A stretch of 64,000 nt of DNA from an uncultured Clostridia bacterium (GTDB lineage Bacteria > Bacillota > Clostridia > TANB77 > CAG-508): NCBI GenBank assembly GCA_949045875.1, contig CARPYP010000007.1:4827-68826 (forward strand), read 5' to 3'. The position numbers and the translations under genes are program-made. Below, one piece after another: positions 46,732-57,038 of this stretch. The notes beneath the pieces were generated by a model, which was not told the DNA's origin, searched no databases, and worked only from the letters and a program-made list of their open reading frames with translations. Within the stretch, counting starts at the first letter, position 1; the number at the start of each line of letters is the position of its first letter.

Positions 46732-49700
46732 CTATCTAATAGTTAAGTTATTATTTTTTTCAAACTCTTTTATTAGTTTATCTTTTAATTCTTCTAAATA
46801 TTTATCAATATCTTCTTTGGAATTTATTTCATAAGAACGATTCATTAAACTATCAGTTCTTATTATAGTTCTCTTAACAATTTTTTGTTCTACAACTTCT
46901 CCTGTTTCTGTACTTGCATTTTTCTTACTTTTTTCATATTCTAGTGCGTTAATAAATTTATCTTTTAATTGGTCGATTCTAGTTTGTTGTGCATATATAT
47001 CTTTTAACTCATTAGAGCGTTCTAATGCTTCTATTACATCTTTGCATATATCAATATAATAATTCCCAAAACTTTTATCTACTCCTGCAGTCTTTATTTC
47101 ACTTTCTACATATTCAATAATTCCATTAATGTTTTTAATTATTGGCTCTGACTTAATTTCATACATATTAGTAAGTATTTCTATTAAATTCTTTCTTAAT
47201 TTAGGTAGTTCCTGTATTTCACTATATGGCTCTTTTGAAGTAAGAATTGAAACCATTTTATCAACCACATTTGTTAATTCCTCAGTTTTATCAGTATAGT
47301 CTTTATTATTATCGTAAATAGTAATGATTTTTTTCGCTTCATCAAATTGTTGTTTTTGTGTGCCCTCAAAGAAGTCTAATAACATTTCTATTCTTGGTGC
47401 TAATGTAGTAAGTTCATCTTTTTTATTTGATACTTCTTTAAAAAACTCCCCTACATCTCTTATCCTTAATAATCTTTCCATTGAAGTAGTTGCTCCATCT
47501 TTTACATCTTGCCCTGGATATTGGTATTTACTTTCAGAGATATTATAATAACCTTCTATTTTATTCAATTTACTTAATGTACTTTTAAGACAATCATTTT
47601 TGAAATCTTCTACCATTCCATCTTTATCTTCTCTTAAATTTATAACATTAAAAGCATTTCTTGCAACTGATTTTAAATCATTTATTAAACCTTTTTCTAT
47701 TTTTTGTCTAATCTTTATTATTGTTCTATCATAGTAATCTCTTTTTAATATTTTTGTTAATGTGTCTTCTGAAGTGATATTTTGAACTTCATTATTATAT
47801 ATTAAAGATATTTCTTCATCTTTTAATAATTTAGTTAATATATATATAATATCTTCATCAAGGAATCCATAAGGAGCAGTTCCAAAGTCTTGTAATAAAG
47901 TTCTAGTAGTCATTGGCATACTAAATACATTTTTTTCTTCACAGTATTCTTTCATTGCATCATAAGCCTTTTGATTTACAAACTCTACTTCATTTCCTAT
48001 GAAGTTTTGTCCGTTTTTGTGGAATAGGTCTTTAATATCTTGTGTAGAAAAATTGTGCTTAATATATGCAAACTTTGTATAAATATTGTTAATTAAAATT
48101 TCTAATGCTTCATCTGCTCTGGCTCTTGCTTCTTTCGCATTTATGTTTTGTCTATCTCCTGCAATTATTATTTCAGCAATATTTAATTGTTCTTTTATAT
48201 TCTCCTTAACTCTTGCTTCGGCGTTTTCAATTTCTCTTTGCTTTGCTCTAATAATATCTTCAACTTGTTGTGTTTGGATTATTCCACTTTTACTTCTTCT
48301 ATATTCTTCTACTTGTAGATAGTTAGTAATTTCATCATAAATAAGTGTTGATATTTCAAGTTTTATAAACACATATTTATTTTCCCTTTCAGATTGCATA
48401 ATAATATCTGTATCATCTTTCTCTGGCGAAGTTGTGATAACCTTTATACCAATTTCATATTCTTGCGAATATTTGATATTATCAATATATTTTGTTAATG
48501 GGAAGTTTTTGTTCTTATATGTGAATTTATTATCTGTTAATATGTAATCAAAAACTATTCTCTTTAAATAATCTGTGATTCTATTTTGGTCTATTACTAT
48601 TTGTTTGATTTCTCTATTTATTTCTTGTTCTTCATCAGTTAAGAACTTATATTCATCATTATTCCTTTGAATTAAAGTTTGTGCTTCTAATCTTCTCAAT
48701 GAATCAGAGATTTCCTTTTTAATTGTAATCTTATCATCTTTAATATCTGATATATATAATGTAGATAAGTTATCAATATTAGCTGGTATTTCTTTTATGT
48801 TTTTAAGCATAAATAACATTTTTAATACTTTAATATCTATATCCTTTAATTCTCCACTTTTTACTGTATCAATAGCAGTATTTATAACAATTTTCACCTG
48901 GTGTTCTAAAAATTGTTCAATAGTATCATAGAAAGCATAAAAAGGTATTAAACTTCCTATTTTTTCATCTCCAAACCTTTTTGCAGTTTCTTGAAATGCA
49001 CCTAATAATGATCGTTCTCCACTTGATAAATGTTTTCCTGCATATCCGTGTTTTCTTATATCAGTAAATACATCTTGTAATAATTTAAACTGATAAGGAA
49101 TAAACGGATATGTTTCTGCAAAGTCTTCACTATCTTTATAAACTTTTTGATATGTAGCACTTTTGAATGTTAATAAGTTTTTTATTATTGATTCTTCTTT
49201 ATCATATATCATTTTAAGACTTGTCTTTGCTTCCTCTGTTTTATCAAGTATTCTTTTCTTAATTACTTCATCTATATCAGAACTTGATAAAGAAAGTTTA
49301 GTATCAAATCTACCTTGTATCTTTGAAAAATCCTTTCCTTGTACTTTAACAATATCATCTATTGCTTCTTGTGATGTAACTATTACCCAAGCCTTACCAC
49401 CGCACTCAAGCCCTAAATCTTCTACTATTGTTTGAAGATTTAACATTAATCCTCTGTCATCTCCTATATATTGTCCTATTTCATCTACTAAGAATACTAT
49501 GTGCCTATTATCTCCTTTTAATTTAATATATTCTCTAACTCTTTCTGCAAACTTTTCCACTGATAATGTATAGTTTTTTTCTGTTCTTTCAACAATGTTT
49601 CTTGCTTCTTCTTCTGATTTCCCAAGAACTTCTGCATAAGCTCTAGCAAATTCATCTTCTACAAATTGGATTCCATCTCTCATTTCTTCCCAAGAACTAT

Positions 49701-50259
49701 TCGCTTTAATTTCAAAAACATTCTTAAATTCTTCATACTTTCCTTGATTTATGATATGTCTTTCTATTTCTGCTACAAATGGAGTAATAGATAATCCCAT
49801 TTTCTCATTGAATACTTTTTCAAAAACATCAAGTATTTTATCTTTCCCACCATTACTATTTTCTGTTTTTGAATCAATATTAAATAATATTACATCAGTA
49901 GGAATATTTCCTGATTTTTTAATATTTGTAAGTAGCATTTTATCATCAATTTTGTCATCAAAATAATCTACTGCTGCTTTTCCATTTACTATTTTATTTT
50001 CTAATAAATAAGATACTATCTTTAAAAAGTGAGATTTACCACTACCAAAAAATCCAGAAATCCACACTCCTATTTTTTCAGTATTAACATTTATTCCTGT
50101 ATGGTATGCATCAAAGAAACTATTAAAGTGTTTTAATAATTCTTCTGTAACTACATATTCTTCTAATTCTTGACTTATATAACTTTCACCATCTACTTTA
50201 ATAACACCTTGTATTTCTCTTTCTATATCTTTTGCATATAGTTTCTTTAAATTACTCAT
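46732..50259 (-). CDS. brxC: BREX P-loop ATPase BrxC
   Basis: 1175 residues. Walker A GFFGSGKSHFLK at 69-80 within the BrxC start (ELEEYVVTEELLKHF, GVWISG), Walker B/sensor region HIVFLVDEIGQYIGDDRG near 240, and a long helical remainder. BrxC is essential for methylation and exclusion in studied BREX systems. Thirteen bases after brxB. Confidence 0.96.
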   Translation of the reverse strand: MSNLKKLYAKDIEREIQGVIKVDGESYISQELEEYVVTEELLKHFNSFFDAYHTGINVNTEKIGVWISGFFGSGKSHFLKIVSYLLENKIVNGKAAVDYFDDKIDDKMLLTNIKKSGNIPTDVILFNIDSKTENSNGGKDKILDVFEKVFNEKMGLSITPFVAEIERHIINQGKYEEFKNVFEIKANSSWEEMRDGIQFVEDEFARAYAEVLGKSEEEARNIVERTEKNYTLSVEKFAERVREYIKLKGDNRHIVFLVDEIGQYIGDDRGLMLNLQTIVEDLGLECGGKAWVIVTSQEAIDDIVKVQGKDFSKIQGRFDTKLSLSSSDIDEVIKKRILDKTEEAKTSLKMIYDKEESIIKNLLTFKSATYQKVYKDSEDFAETYPFIPYQFKLLQDVFTDIRKHGYAGKHLSSGERSLLGAFQETAKRFGDEKIGSLIPFYAFYDTIEQFLEHQVKIVINTAIDTVKSGELKDIDIKVLKMLFMLKNIKEIPANIDNLSTLYISDIKDDKITIKKEISDSLRRLEAQTLIQRNNDEYKFLTDEEQEINREIKQIVIDQNRITDYLKRIVFDYILTDNKFTYKNKNFPLTKYIDNIKYSQEYEIGIKVITTSPEKDDTDIIMQSERENKYVFIKLEISTLIYDEITNYLQVEEYRRSKSGIIQTQQVEDIIRAKQREIENAEARVKENIKEQLNIAEIIIAGDRQNINAKEARARADEALEILINNIYTKFAYIKHNFSTQDIKDLFHKNGQNFIGNEVEFVNQKAYDAMKEYCEEKNVFSMPMTTRTLLQDFGTAPYGFLDEDIIYILTKLLKDEEISLIYNNEVQNITSEDTLTKILKRDYYDRTIIKIRQKIEKGLINDLKSVARNAFNVINLREDKDGMVEDFKNDCLKSTLSKLNKIEGYYNISESKYQYPGQDVKDGATTSMERLLRIRDVGEFFKEVSNKKDELTTLAPRIEMLLDFFEGTQKQQFDEAKKIITIYDNNKDYTDKTEELTNVVDKMVSILTSKEPYSEIQELPKLRKNLIEILTNMYEIKSEPIIKNINGIIEYVESEIKTAGVDKSFGNYYIDICKDVIEALERSNELKDIYAQQTRIDQLKDKFINALEYEKSKKNASTETGEVVEQKIVKRTIIRTDSLMNRSYEINSKEDIDKYLEELKDKLIKEFEKNNNLTIR

Positions 50260-50272
50260 ATTTTTACTCCTA

Positions 50273-50845
50273 TTATTTTCTTCTTACTAATTGGAATGCT
50301 CTGTAATAATTATCATTTTCTAATTTATTAAATAGTTTAAAACTTTGCCCATTATAGCTTCCTGGATAAAACATTATCAAAGGATTACTAGTTATAATAC
50401 TGTGTAAATTATTTAAAATTGTATGTCCTCTTACTATTCCATAGCATTTTCCCATACCTGTAATTATAATTATTTTATTTGGCTCGACTTCACTTTTTAT
50501 TTTCTTCATAATCAAATCATTTCCAGAGCCTATACCTATTGTTTTTGAAATAATTGTATTTAAGTATTTAGTACCTTTTTTTGTTTCATAATCAAAACAT
50601 TTTTCAAGAAAACCCTTTTTCTTTAATATTTCAATAATAATTTCATAAATATCAAAAACCTGTATATTTAATTTATTTCTCTTTAATAAGTAATTTTCTA
50701 AATATTCTCTTACTATATATTCATCTTCTGGATCATAATCAAAAACGTGAAAGTTTATTTCATTCCCCAATCCATTAGATTCAAATAAATCATTACTGCT
50801 TAATATATTGGTCATTTCCTGTAACCTTGTATTTATGTTTTTCAT
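50273..50845 (-). CDS. brxB: BREX protein BrxB (DUF1788)
   Basis: 190 residues. RLQEMTNILSSNDLFESNGLG, FHVFDYDPEDEYIVREYLE and FYPGSYNGQSFKLFN match DUF1788 of BREX operons; IIIITGMGKCYGIVRGHTIL is central. Function is unknown but it is needed with BrxC, PglX and PglZ in studied systems. Start overlaps the brxA stop by four bases (ATGA). Confidence 0.93.
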   Translation of the reverse strand: MKNINTRLQEMTNILSSNDLFESNGLGNEINFHVFDYDPEDEYIVREYLENYLLKRNKLNIQVFDIYEIIIEILKKKGFLEKCFDYETKKGTKYLNTIISKTIGIGSGNDLIMKKIKSEVEPNKIIIITGMGKCYGIVRGHTILNNLHSIITSNPLIMFYPGSYNGQSFKLFNKLENDNYYRAFQLVRRK

Positions 50846-51438
50846 AATAAACCTCCTATTACTTTTGCATACTCCATATCTCCATTTTTATCAAGCATAC
50901 TTATATATTTTTCTTTTAATAGTGGTCTAACTATTTTAAATCTATCTCTTTCTTTTATTACTAAACCAGAATCTTGTAATATTTTCATTATTACTTGTTT
51001 TAGTTTAGTCGAAGTAGATTCCGTTCTTTCTTTTAGAGTTTCACTCAATATACGTTTTTCTTCATACCAATTATCAACCTCAAACTTTTCTATATAGTCT
51101 TTTCTCATATAAAGTTTATCCTTATAAACCTCAATTATAAAATCTCTTATTAATTTATCAGTCTTCATAATGGCATATAGCAAGATATACTTACTTGTTT
51201 CTATATCAGAACAAACAAACTCCTCTAGCATTTCTTTATTCATTATATTTAATCTTCTAAATATTGGAGAGTTTACTCTTTTTACACTTCCTACCTTTTT
51301 ATACTTGATTAAATTCTCATCAATATTCCTTTTTTTTAAAGTTTTCTCATCTTCTCCATCAAGTAAATATCTTCCTATAATTTTAGTTTCATTATATAAA
51401 AAAGGTTCGGCTGTAAGTTTTGCATTATAATCTTCCAT
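50842..51438 (-). CDS. brxA: BREX protein BrxA (DUF1819)
   Basis: 198 residues starting MEDYNAKLTAEPFLYNETKI; DUF1819 features include ETKIIGRYLLDG, RRLNIMNKEMLEEF and SKYILLYAIMKTDKLIRDF. BrxA is a small DNA-binding protein in the characterised E. coli system. ATG 51438 has a perfect AAAGGAGG five bases upstream; the frame is open for 39 more codons but these lie in the promoter region. First gene of the operon. Confidence 0.93.
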   Translation of the reverse strand: MEDYNAKLTAEPFLYNETKIIGRYLLDGEDEKTLKKRNIDENLIKYKKVGSVKRVNSPIFRRLNIMNKEMLEEFVCSDIETSKYILLYAIMKTDKLIRDFIIEVYKDKLYMRKDYIEKFEVDNWYEEKRILSETLKERTESTSTKLKQVIMKILQDSGLVIKERDRFKIVRPLLKEKYISMLDKNGDMEYAKVIGGLL

Positions 51439-51472
51439 AAATCCTCCTTTTTTCGCAGTAATCAATGAAGTT

Positions 51473-51501
51473 ATTATATCATATATAATTCCTTTTTTAA
51501 A
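51473..51501 (-). promoter_or_regulatory. Probable BREX operon promoter
   Basis: A perfect TATAAT (51473-51478, minus strand), 35 bases before the brxA ATG, with a weak TTTAAA 17 bases further upstream. No operator repeat is evident. Confidence 0.45.
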
Positions 51502-51584
51502 GATTTTGAAGAAAAATATCCCTTTTATTCGCAAGAATAATAAATTGAAATCCAAAAATTCGCAATACTATTTTCTAACATTTT

Positions 51585-51701
51585 CTATTTTACTATAACT
51601 ATAGGTACTGCTACACCTTGTTCCTCTATTGTATTTCTAGGTAATTCTTTACTGCCTCTATGTCTTAAAACACATTCTTTAGACGAAAAAATCCCGTCCA
51701 T
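51585..51701 (-). pseudogene. Orphan 38-codon frame, likely remnant of a larger gene
   Basis: The frame reads MDGIFSSKECVLRHRGSKEL and PRNTIEEQGVAVPIVIVK before TAG. It looks like the well-ordered end of a real protein (charged, then a hydrophobic strand), but has no ribosome site and its start lies inside the tRNA-Gln terminator. I do not recognise the family. Confidence 0.35.
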
Positions 51702-51724
51702 TTAAGACGGAATTAGGATTTTTG
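51686..51724 (-). terminator. Terminator downstream of tRNA-Gln
   Basis: On the minus strand AAAATCC and CCGTC, a six-base loop, GGACGG and GATTTTTTC. Confidence 0.65.
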
Positions 51725-51781
51725 TGTTCTTCGAACTTTGCTTGTTTCAAGCTTTCCAAAAAGTTCGACGAAACTTCTTTA

Positions 51782-51856
51782 TGGCTGGGGTACTGTGATT
51801 CGAACACAGGAATGTCGGAGTCAGAGTCCGATGCCTTACCGCTTGGCGATACCCCA
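51782..51856 (-). tRNA. tRNA-Gln (CTG)
   Basis: 75-base cloverleaf with encoded CCA. Acceptor TGGGGTA/TACCCCA, discriminator G, anticodon loop CTCTGAC within TCGGA/TCCGA, T-loop TTCGAAT. Confidence 0.96.
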
Positions 51857-51985
51857 ATATATTCTTATTTTTTCTCACGAGCCACTTTACTTACCTACGA
51901 CTCGCCTTTGGCTCGCTGTATACTTAGACTGTACCTCAGGCTTTGCCTTCGAACAGTCTAAGCAGTTTAGAAATACCCCAATATA
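51849..51985. repeat. Palindromic insertion flanked by 13-bp direct repeats at the tRNA-Gln 5' end
   Basis: ATACCCCAATATA occurs at 51849-51861, including the tRNA 5' end, and again at 51973-51985. Between them lies a perfect 10-bp-stem hairpin CTTAGACTGT/ACAGTCTAAG (51923-51962, with an inner AGGC/GCCT stem) and ACTCGCC...GGCTCGC-type arms at 51900. Looks like a small inserted element. Confidence 0.5.
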
Positions 51986-52002
51986 AAATAATTAATAGTG
52001 AA

Positions 52003-52082
52003 TAGTGAATGGTTAATAGTTAATATGTTAATTTCATTTATTCACTATTCACTTTCCACTATTATTATTCACTAGAGTTCAT
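52003..52082 (-). terminator. Long AT-rich inverted repeat downstream of eno
   Basis: AGTGAATAGTGAAT (about 52009-52022) pairs with ATTCACTATTCACT (about 52043-52057) across a 20-base loop. Probable terminator of the glycolytic operon. Confidence 0.5.
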
Positions 52083-52110
52083 TTTCCCTTACATGTCTTA
52101 TGTCTCACAT

Positions 52111-53436
<1,326 letters not shown>

Positions 53437-53445
53437 TTATATATA

Positions 53446-54501
53446 TTAAAAATTTAAAAGCTGATTTTTAGCACCATTATTTTTTTCTTGTTCAATTATT
53501 TGTGATGTAATGGTATTTGTTGTTACATTGTTATTATTTATTGAAAATCTATTTAAAAGTTGGCTTTTTACACCATTGTTTTTATTCTGTTCTATAATTT
53601 TTGATACTTTTATACTTTCTTTTTCTTTATTATAATTTAATGTTATTTTATTTAAAAGTTGACTCTTTATAATGTTATTTTCATTATATAATAATGTATT
53701 GGCTGTATTGATATTTTCTTTTTGTTCATTTTCATCTTGTATAATAAAGTTTTTTAAAAGTTGATTTTTTATCGGATTTTGTATTTCTAATATTTTGTTT
53801 TTATCTATATGATTGTTATTGTCTTTTTCTATGATATCCTGCATTGCAACTAATTGGCTTTTTGTATTTTTTGATTCTAACATTGTTGTTTTCTTTATAT
53901 AATCATCATGGCTTTCTACACTATCATATATTGTTACTTTATTTTTAGTTACAGGTTTTTCATATATATTTTCTTCATATATAACTGTATGAGAATTTCT
54001 ATATTCATAACTTTCAAAATATCTATCTATTATTTCTCTTTCTTTTTTTGTATAGCTTTCAATTGGCATATCTAGATATTTATATCTCCAAATGATATGT
54101 CTGCTATAATTGTCAAATTCTGAGTTTATTAAGTCATCATAATTATACTCTACAAAATATTTAGTGCCTTCTATTATTATTGTTAAATTTGACCATAGAT
54201 TTTGCTCAAAATCTACACAATATTTTTTTAGTTTTTTTATTGATTCATATAATCTTTTTTCTAATTTTGCATATTGCTCTTCTTCAAAATCAAATATTTT
54301 AGGTATCTGGTATACATTTATCGGATTTTTTTTAAGTATTCCACTTGGAAAATAGTAAAAGAACATTTCTCCATTTTGTACTTGATTTCCATCTATTACT
54401 GATGCATATAAGCATACTTTTTTATATTTTTCTGGTAACATTACAATTATATTTTTTTGAATTTCTTTATGCAGACTTTTTATATCATTTTCAACACTCA
54501 T
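53446..54501 (-). CDS. YezG-like (DUF600) protein with a repetitive C-terminal tail
   Basis: 351 residues. Residues 1-150 match the outline of the YezG/DUF600 family (antitoxins of LXG-type toxins in Bacillus and Staphylococcus tandem arrays): a MLPEKYKKVCLYASVIDG start, WSNLTIIIEGTKYFVEYNYDDL and SRHIIWRYKYLDMP. Residues about 210-351 are Asn/Lys-rich and carry five spaced copies of K-S/N-Q-L-L/V. No LXG toxin is nearby. It lies nine bases after gpmI and 33 before eno, in the same operon. The YezG call is from family pattern; the tail function is unknown. Confidence 0.65.
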   Translation of the reverse strand: MSVENDIKSLHKEIQKNIIVMLPEKYKKVCLYASVIDGNQVQNGEMFFYYFPSGILKKNPINVYQIPKIFDFEEEQYAKLEKRLYESIKKLKKYCVDFEQNLWSNLTIIIEGTKYFVEYNYDDLINSEFDNYSRHIIWRYKYLDMPIESYTKKEREIIDRYFESYEYRNSHTVIYEENIYEKPVTKNKVTIYDSVESHDDYIKKTTMLESKNTKSQLVAMQDIIEKDNNNHIDKNKILEIQNPIKNQLLKNFIIQDENEQKENINTANTLLYNENNIIKSQLLNKITLNYNKEKESIKVSKIIEQNKNNGVKSQLLNRFSINNNNVTTNTITSQIIEQEKNNGAKNQLLNF

Positions 54502-54510
54502 ATAAAACTC

Positions 54511-56043
54511 CTATTTTATAATAATGCTCTCTCCTGTCATTTCTTTTGGTTTTTCAAGTCCCATTATATCTAACATTGTTGGAGCTAAATCTGCTAGCTT
54601 TCCTTCTTTTAAAACTATATTTTCTTTTCCTACTAAAATTAATGGAACTGGGTTTGTTGTATGTGATGTGAATGGTTCTTTTGTTTCATAGTCTACCATT
54701 TGCTCTGAATTTCCATGATCTGCTGTTATTAATAATACTCCTTGTTTTTCTTTTACAACATCAACTATTTTTTGTACACATTCATCTAATGTTTCAACTG
54801 CTTTTATTGCTGCTTCTAAATTTCCTGTATGTCCTACCATATCTGAATTTGCAAAGTTTAATATTATACTATCATATTGGTCTTGATTTATTGCTTCGAT
54901 TACTCTATCTGTTACTTCATATGCACTCATTTCTGGTTGTAAATCATATGTTGCAACTTTTGGAGAATTTACTAAAATTCTATCTTCTCCTTCATATACT
55001 TTTTCTTCTCCACCATTAAAGAAAAATGTTACATGGGCATATTTTTCTGTTTCTGCAATTCTTAATTGCTTATATCCTAATTTACTTATATATTCTCCGA
55101 ATGTATTTTGTAATGCTATTGATTTAAATGCAATATTAACATTTGGTAATGTTTCATCATATTGTGTAAATGTGACAAAATATAAATCTAATTTTTTTGT
55201 TTCAAATTCTTTAAATTCATTGTCTACTAATGTTCTTGTAATTTGTCTTGCTCTGTCTGGTCTAAAGTTAAAGAATATTACAGAGTCATGTTCTCCAATT
55301 GTAGCTATTGGTTCTTCATTGTTATTACATATTACTGTAGGCACAACAAATTCGTCAAATATTTCTTTTTGATAAGATTCTTCAATTGCTGCTATTGGTG
55401 ATATTGCTTTTGGTCCTACTCCATTTACCATTGCATCATATGCTAATTTTTCTCTATCCCAACGATTATCTCTATCCATTGCATAATATCTTCCTGCAAT
55501 TGTTGCAATTTTTCCGATTTGCTTTTCATCTAATTTTTCTTGAAGTTCTGTTAAGAATCCTTCTCCTGATGCTGGTGGTGTATCACGTCCATCCATAAAA
55601 CAATGTATAAATACATCTTCTAATCCTTTTCTTTTTGCATATTCTAGTAAAGCATACAGATGTCTATTATGACTGTGAACTCCTCCATTTGAGACTAATC
55701 CCATTATGTGTAATTTTGAATTATATTTTTTGCAATTTTCAATAGCTTCATTAAATTCTGGTATTGTAAAAAATTCTCCATCTTCTATTGATTTTGTTAT
55801 TCTAGTTAATACTTGATATACTACTCTTCCTGCTCCAATGTTTGTATGTCCTACTTCTGAATTTCCCATTTGTCCTTCAGGTAGTCCAACTGCTAGTCCA
55901 CTTGTATGTATTTGTGTTGTTGGACATTCACTCATTAGTTTGTCGATATTAGGTGTTTTTGCCATTTTTATTGCATTTCCATCTGATTTTGAATTTATAC
56001 CAAATCCATCTAATATCATTAGCATTGTTAATTTGTTCTTCAC
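54511..56043 (-). CDS. gpmI: 2,3-bisphosphoglycerate-independent phosphoglycerate mutase
   Basis: 510 residues; Mn-dependent. [32 protein letters not shown] with the catalytic Ser near 62, [24 protein letters not shown] and [11 protein letters not shown] supply the metal and phosphate ligands. Member of the alkaline phosphatase superfamily, normal length. In the glycolytic operon between tpiA (29 bases) and the YezG-like gene. Confidence 0.98.
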   Translation of the reverse strand: MKNKLTMLMILDGFGINSKSDGNAIKMAKTPNIDKLMSECPTTQIHTSGLAVGLPEGQMGNSEVGHTNIGAGRVVYQVLTRITKSIEDGEFFTIPEFNEAIENCKKYNSKLHIMGLVSNGGVHSHNRHLYALLEYAKRKGLEDVFIHCFMDGRDTPPASGEGFLTELQEKLDEKQIGKIATIAGRYYAMDRDNRWDREKLAYDAMVNGVGPKAISPIAAIEESYQKEIFDEFVVPTVICNNNEEPIATIGEHDSVIFFNFRPDRARQITRTLVDNEFKEFETKKLDLYFVTFTQYDETLPNVNIAFKSIALQNTFGEYISKLGYKQLRIAETEKYAHVTFFFNGGEEKVYEGEDRILVNSPKVATYDLQPEMSAYEVTDRVIEAINQDQYDSIILNFANSDMVGHTGNLEAAIKAVETLDECVQKIVDVVKEKQGVLLITADHGNSEQMVDYETKEPFTSHTTNPVPLILVGKENIVLKEGKLADLAPTMLDIMGLEKPKEMTGESIIIK

Positions 56044-56072
56044 TTTGAATTTTCCCCTTTCCTGTTTGAACT

Positions 56073-56828
56073 TTATTCTTTGTCGAAATTCACTATTTTT
56101 GCAAATTCTTCTGGTTTTAAACTTGCTCCGCCTACAAGTCCTCCATCTATGTCAGATGTTGTAAATAGTTCTTTTGCATTTGTAGACTTTACACTTCCAC
56201 CGTATTGTATTATAACACATTCTGCTACATCTTTTCCATAGTTTTCCTCAATTTCTTTTCTAATTGTTTTAATACTTTCATTTGCATCCTCTGCTGTTGC
56301 TGTTTTTCCTGTTCCAATTGCCCAAATTGGTTCATATGCTATAATTGTATTTTTTACATCTTCTGGACTTAAACCTTCTAATGCAAGTTTTGTTTGTGTT
56401 GTTATTATATTTGCTGTTTTTCCTTCTTCTTTTTCTTTTAATGTTTCACCAACACATACAATTGGTTTTAAACCTACTGATAATGCTTTTTTTACTTTTT
56501 TATTTACAGTTTCATCTGTTTCTGCAAAGTATTGTCTTCTTTCTGAATGCCCTATTATTACATAATCAACATTTATACTTTTTAACATTTCTGCTGATAT
56601 TTCTCCTGTATAAGCACCTGTACTTTCCCAGTGCATATTTTGTGCCCCAATTTTTATGTTAGTTTCTTGAACATGTAATAATGCATAAAATAAATCTGTA
56701 TATGGAACACAAAGTATAGCTTCATTGTTTGTATCTTTTACTAATGGTGCAAATTCATTTATAAAATTTATTGCTTCATTTGGAAGCATATTCATTTTCC
56801 AGTTACCTGCAATTACCTTTTTCCTCAT
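56073..56828 (-). CDS. tpiA: Triosephosphate isomerase
   Basis: 251 residues; interconverts dihydroxyacetone phosphate and glyceraldehyde 3-phosphate. AGNWKMN with the catalytic Lys, GHSERRQYF with the catalytic His, [15 protein letters not shown] with the catalytic Glu, and [13 protein letters not shown] are present. ATG at 56828 is chosen because AAGGAGG lies eight bases upstream; an in-frame start 36 bases earlier has none. Confidence 0.97.
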   Translation of the reverse strand: MRKKVIAGNWKMNMLPNEAINFINEFAPLVKDTNNEAILCVPYTDLFYALLHVQETNIKIGAQNMHWESTGAYTGEISAEMLKSINVDYVIIGHSERRQYFAETDETVNKKVKKALSVGLKPIVCVGETLKEKEEGKTANIITTQTKLALEGLSPEDVKNTIIAYEPIWAIGTGKTATAEDANESIKTIRKEIEENYGKDVAECVIIQYGGSVKSTNAKELFTTSDIDGGLVGGASLKPEEFAKIVNFDKE

Positions 56829-56889
56829 AAATTTTTCCTCCTTATTTATATAATCTTTTAACAATTATATTCTATTTCTACCTAGCTGT

Positions 56890-57038
56890 TGGAAAATAAT
56901 TGTTCTCTAACTAGGCGCACGAAGGTAATATTCCATGAGCAACGTGTGGAAAATTCGCAAAGCGAATTTTCCTAGACTAGTGTACGTTGAATGGAAATCA
57001 CCTGAGTAGCAACAACGTTAGAGGGCAATTATTTCCCA
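56890..57038. repeat. Large nested palindrome between pgk and tpiA (AATAATTG family, copy 1)
   Basis: The outer arms of 24 bases, 56888-56911 and 57016-57039, start GTTGGAAAATAATTG and differ only by changes that keep G-U pairs. Inside are CTAGGCGCACGAAGG, a hairpin GAAAATTCGCAAAGCGAATTTTC at 56949-56971, and the CTAGTGTACGTTGA block shared with the copy after relA. It overlaps the last codons of pgk. Confidence 0.75.

Larger units (their letters stand above)
51439..51781. other. Spacer between brxA and tRNA-Gln
   Basis: 343 bases without a full gene. It contains the probable BREX promoter, a 38-codon orphan frame, the tRNA-Gln terminator and an imperfect hairpin at 51727-51777 (TTCTTCGAACTTT...AAAGTTCGACGAA). 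Confidence 0.6.
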
